Source: an uncultured Flavobacteriaceae bacterium (lineage in GTDB: Bacteria > Bacteroidota > Bacteroidia > Flavobacteriales > Flavobacteriaceae). From it: a stretch of DNA of 33,145 nucleotides. The stretch spans positions 1-33,145 of the forward strand of contig CALIIC010000081.1 in the NCBI GenBank assembly GCA_938020445.1, written 5' to 3'. Of this stretch, positions 1 through 7,917 are shown one piece after another (position 1 is the first letter of the stretch; every line of letters starts with the position of its first letter). The translations under genes and the position numbers were made by a program. The notes under the pieces are model-generated. The model did no database searches. It was not told where the DNA came from and was given only the letters and a program-made list of their open reading frames with translations.

Positions 1-60
1 AAACACTAGTTTGCTCCCAAGCCGTTCATAGTTAAAGCGTTGGTTATAATTAAAGGTGAA

Positions 61-381
61 ATGAATAAATTAGATTACAGTATATCATTGAGAGAAAAAG
101 GTCTTTCATCTGAGGAAATGAAAAAGAAAATGAAAGAGAAGGGATTTGAGGATTCTCATATAGCGTATTATTTAAAAAAATCGGATGAAATTTTTCTAAA
201 TCAGCACATTGGCTACAAAAGATCTAAATCCAAGGGAAAATATAAGAATGCAATCAAAATGACAGCCCTAGTACTTAGTCTTATGCTATTGATTAGTGTC
301 GTTTTTGGATATACATCGATGGGTTTGTTAGGACTATTCCTTGTTTGGACCATAGTTGGGTATAGCGCCTACAGAAAATGA
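61..381 (+). CDS. small hypothetical membrane protein
   Basis: No family recognised. The 106-residue product has a charged, Lys/Glu-rich helical N-terminal half (about residues 8-62) and two closely spaced hydrophobic segments (about 64-83 and 87-103) ending in a short basic tail, so it probably sits in the inner membrane with the charged part in the cytoplasm. An upstream in-frame TTG at 40 would add seven residues, but the ATG at 61 follows a purine-rich AAAGGTGAA and gives the more usual start. It is the first gene on the plus strand here and lies about 100 bp before the arylamine acetyltransferase, with no obvious functional link. Confidence 0.55.
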   Translation: MNKLDYSISLREKGLSSEEMKKKMKEKGFEDSHIAYYLKKSDEIFLNQHIGYKRSKSKGKYKNAIKMTALVLSLMLLISVVFGYTSMGLLGLFLVWTIVGYSAYRK

Positions 382-485
382 TGCCCGGGACTAATTTAGA
401 AACCCTAGTAACAAACGTAAAAATTACTTACCTCCGCGCTTTTCATACGGCACTTGTTTAATAACTCGTAAAGTGTACCAAACAA

Positions 486-1292
486 ATGAAAGATTTTGAA
501 ATAGATAGTTACTTAGCCAGAATACAGCTAAACGATTGCAACAACGGTCTGGAAGATTTGATAACCTTGCAGCAATATCATATGCAACACATTCCTTTTG
601 AGAATTTAGATGTGGTTGCGGGCAGAGCCATTGATTTGGACTACGAACATCTTTTTAATAAAATTATTTCGTCAAAACGGGGTGGGTATTGTTTTGAACT
701 CAATTTGTTGTATTCCAAATTATTAAAGGCCTTGGGCTTTAGCCCCATACCGATTTTGGGAAGGGTGTGGTTACGAGATCCAGAAAAAACACCCCCACGA
801 AATCATTTGGCACATTTGGTAACACTAGAAAATGAACTATTCATAACCGATGTTGGTTTTGGGGGTGTCACCACCAGAGTCCCATTACCTATTAACAGCA
901 CATCCGATGTGAACGACCGGGATGGTTTTGTAAGAATAGTACCTTTTGAAAATCATCAATATATGCTGCAGCGAAAAATTGGGCATACATGGGTAAACCA
1001 ATACAGCTTTGAGAATGTAAAAATTAGTGAAGAAGATATACAGATAGCCAACTATTATATGTCGACAAATCCGAAATCACATTTCTACCACAATAATTTC
1101 ATTGGAAAATTTACCAAAAATGGTCGAATAGGTCTTTTTAATACCCAAATGTCCACAAGACAAGGCCTTGACATCGTGGAAAAAAAAGAAATACCCTATG
1201 GCGAAGAATGGATCGAAACATTGAAAAATGATTTTAATCTAATGGCAAATTTTTCTGAAAAAGAACTTGAACGCTTATTTGGAAAGAAGTGA
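486..1292 (+). CDS. arylamine N-acetyltransferase (NAT family)
   Basis: Transfers acetyl from acetyl-CoA to arylamines or related amines in the cytoplasm; the physiological substrate in this lineage is unknown. The family Cys-His-Asp triad is visible: Cys69 in the RGGYCFELN motif, His107 in the PPRNHLAH segment and Asp122 in the ITDVGFGG segment. These are the same positions as in the classical Salmonella enzyme. Length (268 residues) is normal for bacterial NATs. The N-terminal helical part carries the family-like HIPFENLD segment (about 35-42). ATG start; the gene stands alone with a 279-bp non-coding stretch downstream in which I see no further gene. Triad and length make the assignment firm; the specific substrate is not. 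Confidence 0.92.
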   Translation: MKDFEIDSYLARIQLNDCNNGLEDLITLQQYHMQHIPFENLDVVAGRAIDLDYEHLFNKIISSKRGGYCFELNLLYSKLLKALGFSPIPILGRVWLRDPEKTPPRNHLAHLVTLENELFITDVGFGGVTTRVPLPINSTSDVNDRDGFVRIVPFENHQYMLQRKIGHTWVNQYSFENVKISEEDIQIANYYMSTNPKSHFYHNNFIGKFTKNGRIGLFNTQMSTRQGLDIVEKKEIPYGEEWIETLKNDFNLMANFSEKELERLFGKK

Positions 1293-1571
1293 ACACGAAC
1301 CAAATCATCGCTTTTGGGTTTCTTTGGAACTAGCAGCCCCGCACTACTAAAAATCAGGATAATAGCTTCATCTTACATGAAGTTTATTCGAAAGATGAGC
1401 AGATTTTCATGAACCTACCGTTCTAATAATCAATGATAAGCCATGTAATTTACCGAAAAGAGACTATCGGATTGAAACCTAAAAAGTAGTATCTTACTTC
1501 CACCAAAAAAAAAATCCTTCATAGGGGAAGTTTTCATTGGTATTTCATCAAACCATCAAAAAACAACCGAC

Positions 1572-3026
1572 ATGATCAAAAAAATCGCCCTATTTATTTT
1601 ACTCCTTCCCTTGGCAAACTTTGGCCAAGACTGCGACTGTACATCGAATTTCAACTGGGTTAAGACCACTTTTGAAGAAAATGATGCAGGTTTCGCTTAT
1701 GCCGTAGAGAACAAAGGAAAATCTGCATATGAAAGCCACAATGAACTATTTCTGAAACGGGCCAAAGAGCATACCGACCCACTTGAATGCAATGGTATGC
1801 TCTATGAATGGCTTACTTTTTTCCGTTCGGGGCATATTGCCATTAGAGGCCTTGAAAACCAAACGAGCAGTAATTCAGGCGATAAGGTCGCCCCAAGTGA
1901 TGATATGATACGTGCGCAATACAAAGACAGCGAACGCCTTACTGTAGACCTTGAAGAATTCAAACAATACCTTGCAACTAAAAAAGAAAAAGACTATGAG
2001 GGCATATGGGTATCAGAGCCCTATACCATCGGCATCAAAAAAGACGGTGATTCTTATAAAGGTTTTATCATCGCTGCCGACGGGGTGTATTGGACCCCTG
2101 GCCAGATCAAACTCAAAATCAAGGATGATGGCAGCGCTACCTTTTATATGCGAGACCATTCCGCTCAAAATTTTGATCGAGCCGAATTTATCGGAAAGAA
2201 CTACCTGCAGTTGGGCTTTGTGACTTTAAAGAGAGTCGATTCTAAAACGAAAGACACCCCCGAAGTAGAACGGTATTTTAAGGCGATTTCCGCTGAGAAT
2301 CCGTATTTCGAAAAAATAGATGCCCAAACAACCCTGCTGCGTATCCCAAGATTTTGGGGCTCGGAAAGGAAAAAAATAGACAGTGTCATCAATGCCAACA
2401 GGGACCAAATTCTGGCCACGCCAAATCTGATCATCGACCTTAGAAACAATGGTGGCGGAAGTGATAGCAGTTTTCAGCAGCTCTTACCTATTTTATATAC
2501 GAACCCTATTCGCACTGTTGGGGTAGAACTGCTTTCTACTCCTCTAAACAACCAACGAATGCTCGATTTTATCAATAAGGAAGAATATGGTTTTGATGAA
2601 GATGGGAAAAAGTGGGCCCAAGAGTCCTATGACAAACTTTCCAAACAGTTGGGGAAATTTGTAGATCTTGATTCAACGATGGTTTCTATCGACACCTATG
2701 ATACGATTCACCCGCTTCCCAAAAACATTGGTATCATCATCAATGAAAATAACGGGAGTACCACCGAGCAGTTTCTGTTGGCCGCGAAACAAAGTAAAAA
2801 GGTAAAATTATTCGGTACTACGACCACTGGGGTATTGGATATTTCGAATATGTATTTTGTGAAATCGCCCTGTGAAGAATTTGAACTGGGATACAGTTTG
2901 TCTAAAAGTATGCGCATTCCCGAAATGACTATTGATGACAAAGGTATTCAGCCCGATTACTATATTGCAAAAGACATTCCAAAGTACCAGTGGATTGATT
3001 TTGTTACCAACATACTTAAAGAATAA
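1572..3026 (+). CDS. secreted S41-family (tail-specific protease-like) peptidase
   Basis: A 484-residue exported protein with an N-terminal signal peptide (Lys-rich start, hydrophobic core to about residue 17, likely cleavage near Gln19). The C-terminal half resembles the S41/Ctp peptidase fold: an NLIIDLRNNGGG strand-turn (about 285-296), then IGIIINENNGSTTEQF with the presumed nucleophile Ser396 three residues before Glu399, followed by an FGTTTTG segment (about 414-420). The middle (about 140-225) is a beta-rich region of unknown role. No clear PDZ domain is visible, so it is closer to the short Bacteroidota S41 proteins than to CtpA. The periplasmic or surface substrate is unknown. ATG start; the 279-bp upstream gap presumably holds its promoter. 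Confidence 0.85.
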   Translation: MIKKIALFILLLPLANFGQDCDCTSNFNWVKTTFEENDAGFAYAVENKGKSAYESHNELFLKRAKEHTDPLECNGMLYEWLTFFRSGHIAIRGLENQTSSNSGDKVAPSDDMIRAQYKDSERLTVDLEEFKQYLATKKEKDYEGIWVSEPYTIGIKKDGDSYKGFIIAADGVYWTPGQIKLKIKDDGSATFYMRDHSAQNFDRAEFIGKNYLQLGFVTLKRVDSKTKDTPEVERYFKAISAENPYFEKIDAQTTLLRIPRFWGSERKKIDSVINANRDQILATPNLIIDLRNNGGGSDSSFQQLLPILYTNPIRTVGVELLSTPLNNQRMLDFINKEEYGFDEDGKKWAQESYDKLSKQLGKFVDLDSTMVSIDTYDTIHPLPKNIGIIINENNGSTTEQFLLAAKQSKKVKLFGTTTTGVLDISNMYFVKSPCEEFELGYSLSKSMRIPEMTIDDKGIQPDYYIAKDIPKYQWIDFVTNILKE

Positions 3027-3048
3027 AACCCGTTTGAATACGCTTTAA

Positions 3049-3595
3049 ATGAGTCAAGAAATCGAAATACCCTTAAGCAAAAACAAACTGTTTCTTGGGA
3101 TTGCGGCTTCCCTCCTATTTGTAGTGCTAGGGGTTGGTTCCTAGTGGACACCCAATACTTTCAAAATCATCCGATGCGATTTTTCGCAATCCTTTGGTAC
3201 CTCAAATCGTAGGGGTCGTTTCTATTCTATTCTTTGGTATCACAGGAATCTACGGAATTAAAAAGGTGTTGGATAAAAAAATGGGGGTTGTCATTGATCA
3301 ATATGGGATTACGGACCATTCAAGCGGTACCAGTGTAGGCCTGATCGAATGGGCAGATATTACTTCAATAGATGTACATACCATCATGTCTACCAAGTTT
3401 CTATTGCTGCATGTCAAAGATTCCGAGAAATATATCGAAAAAGCAAGGAATAAGATACAGGCCAGCCTGATGCGCACAAATATGAAAACGTATCGCACGC
3501 CGCTTTCAGTCAACTCAAATACCCTAAAGTGTAATTTTGAAACCCTAGAAAATGAGGTGAGAAGTGCATTTGAAAAACACAAAAACATTTCGTAA
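3049..3595 (+). pseudogene. STM3941-like membrane protein gene, two frameshifts
   Basis: The ATG at 3049 opens a reading frame for MSQEIEIPLSKNKLFLGIAA and a membrane helix, which stops at a TAG near 3142. A second frame continues the expected sequence (WFLVDTQYFQNHPMRFF) from about 3136 to 3183. A third frame then carries RNPLVPQIVGVV through a second membrane helix to the stop at 3593-3595. Each switch is explained by one missing base, in the GGGGTT run near 3131-3137 and in the T-run near 3180-3185. Repaired, it would encode about 182 residues like flavobacterial STM3941-type proteins: two N-terminal membrane helices, then a soluble PH-like part ending in SVNSNTLKCNFETL. The last frame alone could give 153 residues from TTG 3134, but its first 20 residues would be out of register. 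Either a recent pseudogene or homopolymer sequencing errors. Confidence 0.7.
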
Positions 3596-3695
3596 AGAGC
3601 TACCCCTATTTTCTTCGTCCCAGTTTTAAGCTACTGGCACCAAGCCTACCCGTATTCTTCAAAACCCTATTTTTTTACTTTTTTTTCTTCCTAGA

Positions 3696-3724
3696 TGCAA
3701 CTATCCTAAATTCGCATTGTCTTT
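3696..3724 (+). promoter_or_regulatory. putative ECF sigma promoter upstream of the sigma gene
   Basis: TGCAAC at 3696-3701, a 17-base spacer, then GTCT at 3719-3722 (context ATTGTCT). The same two boxes at the same spacing occur before the outer-membrane gene at 6049. A GCAAC -35 box with a GTCT/TCTA -10 box is the general form of ECF-type promoters. The predicted transcription start near 3729 lies about 43 bases before the TTG start of the sigma gene, which would make the sigma factor autoregulated. Inferred from sequence similarity only. Confidence 0.5.
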
Positions 3725-3771
3725 AGAAGAGCAATTAAGTAGTTGACAAGGTTTTAACCAAGCAGAATTTA

Positions 3772-4311
3772 TTGGAAACCAATATTCGTTTTACGCACCA
3801 AGCACTTGTAGAAAAATGCAAGACCGGCCATCGCAGCTCACAATATGAGTTGTATACGCTCTATGTGGATGCCATGTACAATATTGGTATGCGCATGCTC
3901 GGAAACAAAGAAGACGCGGAAGATGTTGTTCAGGAAAGTTTTGTAGATGCTTTTAAAAACCTGGCCAGTTTTAAGTATGACAGCACGTTCGGGGCATGGC
4001 TCAAACGCATCGTCATCAACAAAAGCATCAACTATTTAAAGGCAAAACGAATTCCGATCGTACCAATGGACACCCATGAATTTCATTTGGCAGCAGAGGA
4101 AGTAGATGAAATGGAAGCCGTCGATATCAAGAAAGTGAAAGTGGGTATCGAACAACTTCCTTTGGGATACAAACAAATCATCAACCTGTATCTGGTTGAG
4201 GGATACGATCATATCGAAATCGGAACGGTATTGGGTATTAGTACCTCTACTTCCAAATCGCAGTATCATCGTGCAAAGAAAAAATTAGTTGAAATTATAA
4301 AGACGTTATAA
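3772..4311 (+). CDS. ECF-type RNA polymerase sigma factor
   Basis: A 179-residue sigma-70 family factor with only regions 2 and 4, as expected for ECF sigmas. Region 2 (about 21-85) shows the helical YELYTLYVDAMYNIGMRML segment and the GNKEDAEDVVQESFVDAFKNL motif that binds core polymerase and the -10 element. Region 4 (about 127-175) shows LPLGYKQIINLYLVEGYDHIE followed by a helix-turn-helix reading LGISTSTSKSQYHRAKKKL, which contacts the -35 box. The start is TTG: the frame has no ATG between the upstream stop at 3736-3738 and residue 30 or so, and TTG gives the normal N-terminus. Its stop overlaps the anti-sigma start by one base (TAATG), implying translational coupling. A promoter-like site 50-76 bases upstream suggests autoregulation. 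Confidence 0.92.
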   Translation: METNIRFTHQALVEKCKTGHRSSQYELYTLYVDAMYNIGMRMLGNKEDAEDVVQESFVDAFKNLASFKYDSTFGAWLKRIVINKSINYLKAKRIPIVPMDTHEFHLAAEEVDEMEAVDIKKVKVGIEQLPLGYKQIINLYLVEGYDHIEIGTVLGISTSTSKSQYHRAKKKLVEIIKTL

Positions 4312-4844
4312 TGGACAATTTTGAAAAACACATTCGAGCACATCAAAACGAATTTGATGAACACACGGCCGATAAGGCCGGGCTCTGGGCAAAAATCGAA
4401 GCCGAACTTGCCCCACCGAAGGTAATACCCCTTTGGAAATCTGGTGGTTTTAAGATTGCGGCCAGTATGCTCTTATTGGTAGGGCTGGGTATTATTATAG
4501 GCTTTTTCGCCTTGAATGTCTCTTCCGAACCAACGCAACTAGTTGATCAAGAGCTCGTAGATATCGATATGCACTATAAAAGTTTGGTGTCACACCAGGT
4601 AAGGCTTGTACAAAATCACCCAAACCTTTCAGAAGAAGACAAGGCCGAATTTCTTGGATTTATAGACGAATTGGATCAAGAATATGAATTGCTGCGATTG
4701 GAAATGAACAAAAACTTAGACAATGAAATGGTCTTGGAGGCAATCGTAAAGAATTACAAAAAACGAATAGAACTAATTGAGAATTTGTTGAATCAAATCA
4801 ACAAATCCAAAACAATAGATGAAGATTATGGATACACTTTGTAA
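4311..4844 (+). CDS. putative membrane anti-sigma factor
   Basis: A 177-residue protein translated from the overlapping stop/start of the sigma gene. The N-terminal 45 residues are soluble and charged and would be cytoplasmic. One hydrophobic helix follows (about 47-70, AASMLLLVGLGIIIGFF), then a Glu/Asp/Leu-rich helical region (about 75-170) with coiled-coil character that would lie in the periplasm. No zinc-binding anti-sigma motif (HxxxCxxC) is present, so function is inferred from topology and from the fixed sigma/anti-sigma gene order. Its 3' end overlaps the next gene by 26 bases (or 17 if that gene starts at 4828), consistent with one transcript for all three genes. Confidence 0.75.
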   Translation: MDNFEKHIRAHQNEFDEHTADKAGLWAKIEAELAPPKVIPLWKSGGFKIAASMLLLVGLGIIIGFFALNVSSEPTQLVDQELVDIDMHYKSLVSHQVRLVQNHPNLSEEDKAEFLGFIDELDQEYELLRLEMNKNLDNEMVLEAIVKNYKKRIELIENLLNQINKSKTIDEDYGYTL

Positions 4845-5919
4845 AAAGCTGCTGCTGCTCATATGTGCAGTAGTGTTGGGGAGTAGCCTGAACGCGCAGG
4901 AAAACGTATCGAAAACGATTACCAAAGAGTTTGACCTAACCAATAAAGGGGAACTGCATCTGGTAAACAAATACGGAAACATTGCCATAAATGGGTGGAG
5001 CAAAAATAGCTTATCGGTTTCGGTGAAGGTGACGGTTACCCATAAGAAAAAAGAATATGCCGAGAATCTCCTTAGCAGAATCGATGCTGTAGACAATGAG
5101 TTAAACGATTTGATTTCTATCACCTCGGTAATTTCCGATAAGAGTACCGGCTTTTTTGCAAAGTACTTTAGCAAGGTGAACCCCTTCGATTTTGACCGTA
5201 GTAATGTACAAATCGATTATACTATTTACTTGCCCCGAAATGCAGAAATAGACATTACCAATGTGTTCGGTGACCTGGTCATTGAAGATTGGACCGGAAA
5301 GTTAAAAGGTGAAATTCAGCATGGTGATGTGTGGATCAACGAAGATTTGAATACGACCGATCTTGACTTGAAATATGGAAAATTAAGGGCCAAATCAATT
5401 AATTACGGTACCATTCGTCTTAAAAATGGAAGCCTTGATATGAACAGTGCAAAAGACCTACGTATCAATAGTTCAGGGTCTAATATCGCCATTGACAAGG
5501 TAGCATCGCTAGAAGTGTATTCGAGTAAAGACGTCATTCAAATAGAAGCATTGGGATCTGTTTACGGGGAATTGAAGTTTTCCGAAATGCAATTACAGGA
5601 AGTAAACGGAGCGATTAAAATGACGATGCGGATTGCCGATTTTAAGGTAGCGCACCTTACGAATATAGCCCCTGTGATTGATTTAAAACAAGAGTCTTCG
5701 GAAATTAGCCTCAATATAGCTGATTTAGATTTCAACTTTAAGGCTACGCTTGAACAGGGTTTATTACGTATCCCTAAATCGTTTAAGAACGTGAACACTA
5801 AAATGATCGATAAAGGAAAACGGATTCGTGAGATTAGTGCAACCTATGGTAGCAAAGGCTCCGGAAGCATTGTGATCACAGGAAAAAAAGGAGTGGTGTT
5901 GTTAAAAGAATTGAAATGA
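4819..5919 (+). CDS. exported DUF4097-like beta-rich protein
   Basis: Third gene of the sigma operon. A signal peptide (CKKLLLLICAVVLGSSLNAQ, cleavage about residue 27) leads into a beta-strand-rich 340-residue body. It opens with an EFDLTNKGELHLVNKYGNIAI segment and repeats short strand-turn units such as NVFGDLVIEDWTG and KYGKLRAKSINYGTI, the pattern of DUF4097/GIN-type putative adhesins that fold as a right-handed beta-helix. Start could be ATG 4819 or ATG 4828; the second gives a cleaner signal peptide, and both overlap the anti-sigma gene. Location is periplasm or cell surface; no catalytic motif is seen. Its position behind an anti-sigma gene suggests an envelope-stress or surface-remodelling role, which is inference. 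Confidence 0.7.
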   Translation: MKIMDTLCKKLLLLICAVVLGSSLNAQENVSKTITKEFDLTNKGELHLVNKYGNIAINGWSKNSLSVSVKVTVTHKKKEYAENLLSRIDAVDNELNDLISITSVISDKSTGFFAKYFSKVNPFDFDRSNVQIDYTIYLPRNAEIDITNVFGDLVIEDWTGKLKGEIQHGDVWINEDLNTTDLDLKYGKLRAKSINYGTIRLKNGSLDMNSAKDLRINSSGSNIAIDKVASLEVYSSKDVIQIEALGSVYGELKFSEMQLQEVNGAIKMTMRIADFKVAHLTNIAPVIDLKQESSEISLNIADLDFNFKATLEQGLLRIPKSFKNVNTKMIDKGKRIREISATYGSKGSGSIVITGKKGVVLLKELK

Positions 5920-5993
5920 AAAGCGCAAACATGTAGGTTTTAGATTGAAGGTCAAATAAATTTGGTCCTTATTTGTTAAAATCAAAGCAAGGG

Positions 5994-6022
5994 TGCAACC
6001 TTCTCTCTTTTCGATTGTCTAT
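5994..6022 (+). promoter_or_regulatory. putative ECF sigma promoter upstream of outer-membrane gene
   Basis: TGCAAC at 5994-5999, a 17-base spacer, then GTCT at 6017-6020 (context ATTGTCTATTAGA). Box sequence, the ATT preceding the second box and the spacing all match the site at 3696 before the sigma gene. Transcription from it would start near 6027, about 22 bases before the ATG at 6049, a tight and plausible leader. Likely target of the sigma factor encoded at 3772; unproven. Confidence 0.5.
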
Positions 6023-6048
6023 TAGAGTAATCAATTAAAAAAGTAAAA

Positions 6049-6726
6049 ATGAAATATCAATCACTAGTAATGGGTTTGTTGTTAGGCATCTCATTGCAGC
6101 AAAGCTACGCACAAGATGCGACAGCCGACGAACAGGAGGATTATGTGGAGTTCAATGACCGGAAAAACATAGTACATGGTGTTTACCTTGGAATCACTAC
6201 TGCCTATGGAGAAATTGACGGACAAGACACCTACCAGGGTGGAATAAAACTGGCGTATGTAGCCAACCAGCAATTTGAAGTAGGGTTCGTGGGGAACGTT
6301 TTCTATTCCGACCAGGATCGTTTCAACCCAAGTCTTTCTCGTGACGAAGACCTTGTAGGGGCGTATATGGGCCTGCACCTAGAACCCATTTTGTTCAGTA
6401 AACGAAAAGTGAACCTTTCCTTTCCTATTTTGATCGCTGCCGGTGGTATCGGAGCGATTGGTGATGATTTCAATGACGATGATTTTGAGGAAGAATTTGA
6501 TGAAGACGATGTGGATGCCATATTCGTCTTGGAACCAGGGGTTAGCGCTCTTTTTAACATCTCAAGATACCTGCAACTGGAAGCTGGCATAAAATATCGT
6601 TTTTCGAGCAGCTTTGATATTGCTACGACCCCAGTTGATCGAATCAATGGTTTTTCGGCCGGAATCGGTGTCAAAGTCGGGGTTTTTAACCTTGGTAGAA
6701 ATCGGTACAAAAAGAACGTACAATAA
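6049..6726 (+). CDS. outer-membrane beta-barrel-like protein with acidic loop
   Basis: A 225-residue exported protein: signal peptide to about residue 22 (LGISLQQSYAQ), then alternating hydrophobic/polar strands rich in Gly and aromatic residues (for example VYLGITTAYGEI, IKLAYVANQQFEVGFVGNVF, LQLEAGIKYRFSSSF, FSAGIGVKVGVF). This is typical of small outer-membrane barrels. Residues 139-157 form a striking acidic stretch in which most positions are Asp or Glu; it would be an extracellular or periplasmic loop and might bind divalent cations. It is preceded by the second TGCAAC-N17-GTCT site, so it may be an effector of the upstream ECF sigma factor. No specific family name can be given. Confidence 0.75.
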   Translation: MKYQSLVMGLLLGISLQQSYAQDATADEQEDYVEFNDRKNIVHGVYLGITTAYGEIDGQDTYQGGIKLAYVANQQFEVGFVGNVFYSDQDRFNPSLSRDEDLVGAYMGLHLEPILFSKRKVNLSFPILIAAGGIGAIGDDFNDDDFEEEFDEDDVDAIFVLEPGVSALFNISRYLQLEAGIKYRFSSSFDIATTPVDRINGFSAGIGVKVGVFNLGRNRYKKNVQ

Positions 6727-6802
6727 GTGTGCGAGCCCTGGATTTTCATATGACCCATTTTTACCCCATAATAAAGATTAAAAATACTCCGAGGCTTGTA
6801 AA

Positions 6803-6916
6803 CCTTCATTTAGCTATTTCGGCGAGCAAAGGCCTCGAAACGATATGTTATTTTCTTTTCGAATGCCTTGCGGGCTTCTCCACGCCTTCACGTAGCTGTT
6901 TCGGCGGACGAAGGCC
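6803..6916 (+). repeat. two diverged direct copies of a ~32-bp element
   Basis: Copy 1 at 6803-6834 and copy 2 at 6885-6916 agree at 26 of 32 positions and begin 82 bases apart; the conserved core reads TAGCT-N-TTTCGGCG followed by AAGGCC. In copy 2 the ends are complementary (GCCTTC 6884-6889 with GAAGGC 6910-6915), so each unit can fold as a hairpin. The sequence is more GC-rich than its surroundings and codes for nothing convincing. It resembles a dispersed intergenic REP- or MITE-like element. The rest of the 6727-7189 gap holds only the doubtful small frame at 6944. Confidence 0.45.
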
Positions 6917-6943
6917 CCAAGATAATTTACTTAAAAAGACAAC

Positions 6944-7144
6944 ATGAAAAATAGAGAGAATTATTTCAGTGCTATGGGCCATACTGCCCTACGTACTCGG
7001 CATGTATTTATTGAAAACGATCAGGTTTTTTTAAAAAAATCACAGAACAGCAATGAAGAATTCTTTTTGGAACAAGAAGAATGGTGCCCAATCAATTTTC
7101 AATGGATACCTATCTTTCAATTAAACGACCAAATATTACCCTAA
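6944..7144 (+). CDS. doubtful small hypothetical protein
   Basis: A 66-residue frame starting at an ATG 27 bases after the second repeat copy and ending 45 bases before the GIN lipoprotein gene. It has no signal peptide, no membrane segment and no motif I recognise; the C-terminal half is aromatic-rich (EEWCPINFQWIPIFQ). It is the only plausible gene in an otherwise empty stretch. It could be a chance frame or a fragment of a decayed gene. Confidence 0.25.
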   Translation: MKNRENYFSAMGHTALRTRHVFIENDQVFLKKSQNSNEEFFLEQEEWCPINFQWIPIFQLNDQILP

Positions 7145-7189
7145 ATACGCTTCTTGTAGTGCTCGCTCCTAACACTAAAACACATCAAA

Positions 7190-7912
7190 ATGAAAACGAT
7201 TAGAACATTCATATTCGTGCTATTGATCAGCGGCCTGCTCAGTTCTTGTTACAAAGATACCGTGCGCGTTTCTGGAGAGGTAGTAACAGAAGAGTTAAAC
7301 CTTACTGGTTATTCCGAGCTGAAGGTCTCAGATGCCTTCAACGTATTTGTCACCTTTTCGGATACCGAGGAAAAAATAGCGATTGAAGCCAATGACGACA
7401 TTCAAGAATTCATCATTGTCGAAAAAAAGAACGAAAAATTAATCATACGACTTAAGAACTATACCAATATTAAAGGGAATGCCACCTTAAACGTATTCAT
7501 TACCTCTAAGAGTTTAACCGCTTTCGATATTTCCGGGGCGGCAGAGGTTACTCTTGAAAACGAACTATCGATGCGGCATGTTGCCATTGAGCTTTCCGGT
7601 TCCTCGAACTTTAAAGGGGAATTGTTGGTAAACCAACTTGAATTAAGATCTACCGGAGCGTCAAATGCTGACCTATATGGTACGGCGGATCGCGCAAATG
7701 TAAGACTTTCCGGAAGCAGTGAATTACGTGATTTTGATTTGGAAATTAAAACCCTCGACATCAATATGTCCGGAGCAAGCGATGCGTATCTCTCTATCGC
7801 AGAAACAATCGATGTTATCGCGGCAGGGGCAAGCAATTTAACCTATAAGGGAAATGCCACAATTGGCACAAAGCGATTGAGCGGTTCTTCACAACTCATA
7901 AGAAAAGAGTGA
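7190..7912 (+). CDS. GIN-domain (DUF2807) lipoprotein, putative adhesin
   Basis: A 240-residue exported lipoprotein: hydrophobic signal then the lipobox LLSSC with acylated Cys20. The body is a beta-helix built of short rungs. A turn motif [S/T/A]-G-[A/S]-[A/S]-[E/N/D/Q] appears seven times (residues 115, 136, 155, 174, 194, 212 and 231), spaced 18-21 residues, alternating SGSS and GAS forms. This regular pattern is characteristic of the DUF2807 putative auto-transporter adhesin head domain common in Bacteroidota. Probably anchored in the outer membrane; ligand unknown. It lies in the same block as the ECF sigma genes and the DUF4097-like protein but has no visible ECF site of its own. It ends six bases before a strong terminator. 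Confidence 0.85.
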   Translation: MKTIRTFIFVLLISGLLSSCYKDTVRVSGEVVTEELNLTGYSELKVSDAFNVFVTFSDTEEKIAIEANDDIQEFIIVEKKNEKLIIRLKNYTNIKGNATLNVFITSKSLTAFDISGAAEVTLENELSMRHVAIELSGSSNFKGELLVNQLELRSTGASNADLYGTADRANVRLSGSSELRDFDLEIKTLDINMSGASDAYLSIAETIDVIAAGASNLTYKGNATIGTKRLSGSSQLIRKE

Positions 7913-7917
7913 TCTTA

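Noticed and set aside
1293-1571. Possible gene remnant or promoter between NAT and the S41 peptidase
   Set aside because: No frame of interest; a TTG...TATCTT-like promoter match has a spacer that is too short to be convincing.
4773-5174. 133-codon minus-strand frame over the DUF4097-like gene
   Set aside because: Antisense to a gene with a signal peptide, operon overlap and a consistent beta-rich pattern.
6303-6809. 168-codon open frame antisense to the outer-membrane gene
   Set aside because: Its Ser/Lys-rich run is the mirror of the Asp/Glu codons on the other strand; no signal peptide or family features, and the plus-strand protein is clearly better.
6729-6947. 72-codon frame across the direct repeat
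   Set aside because: It reads through the non-coding repeat element and shows no protein-like pattern.
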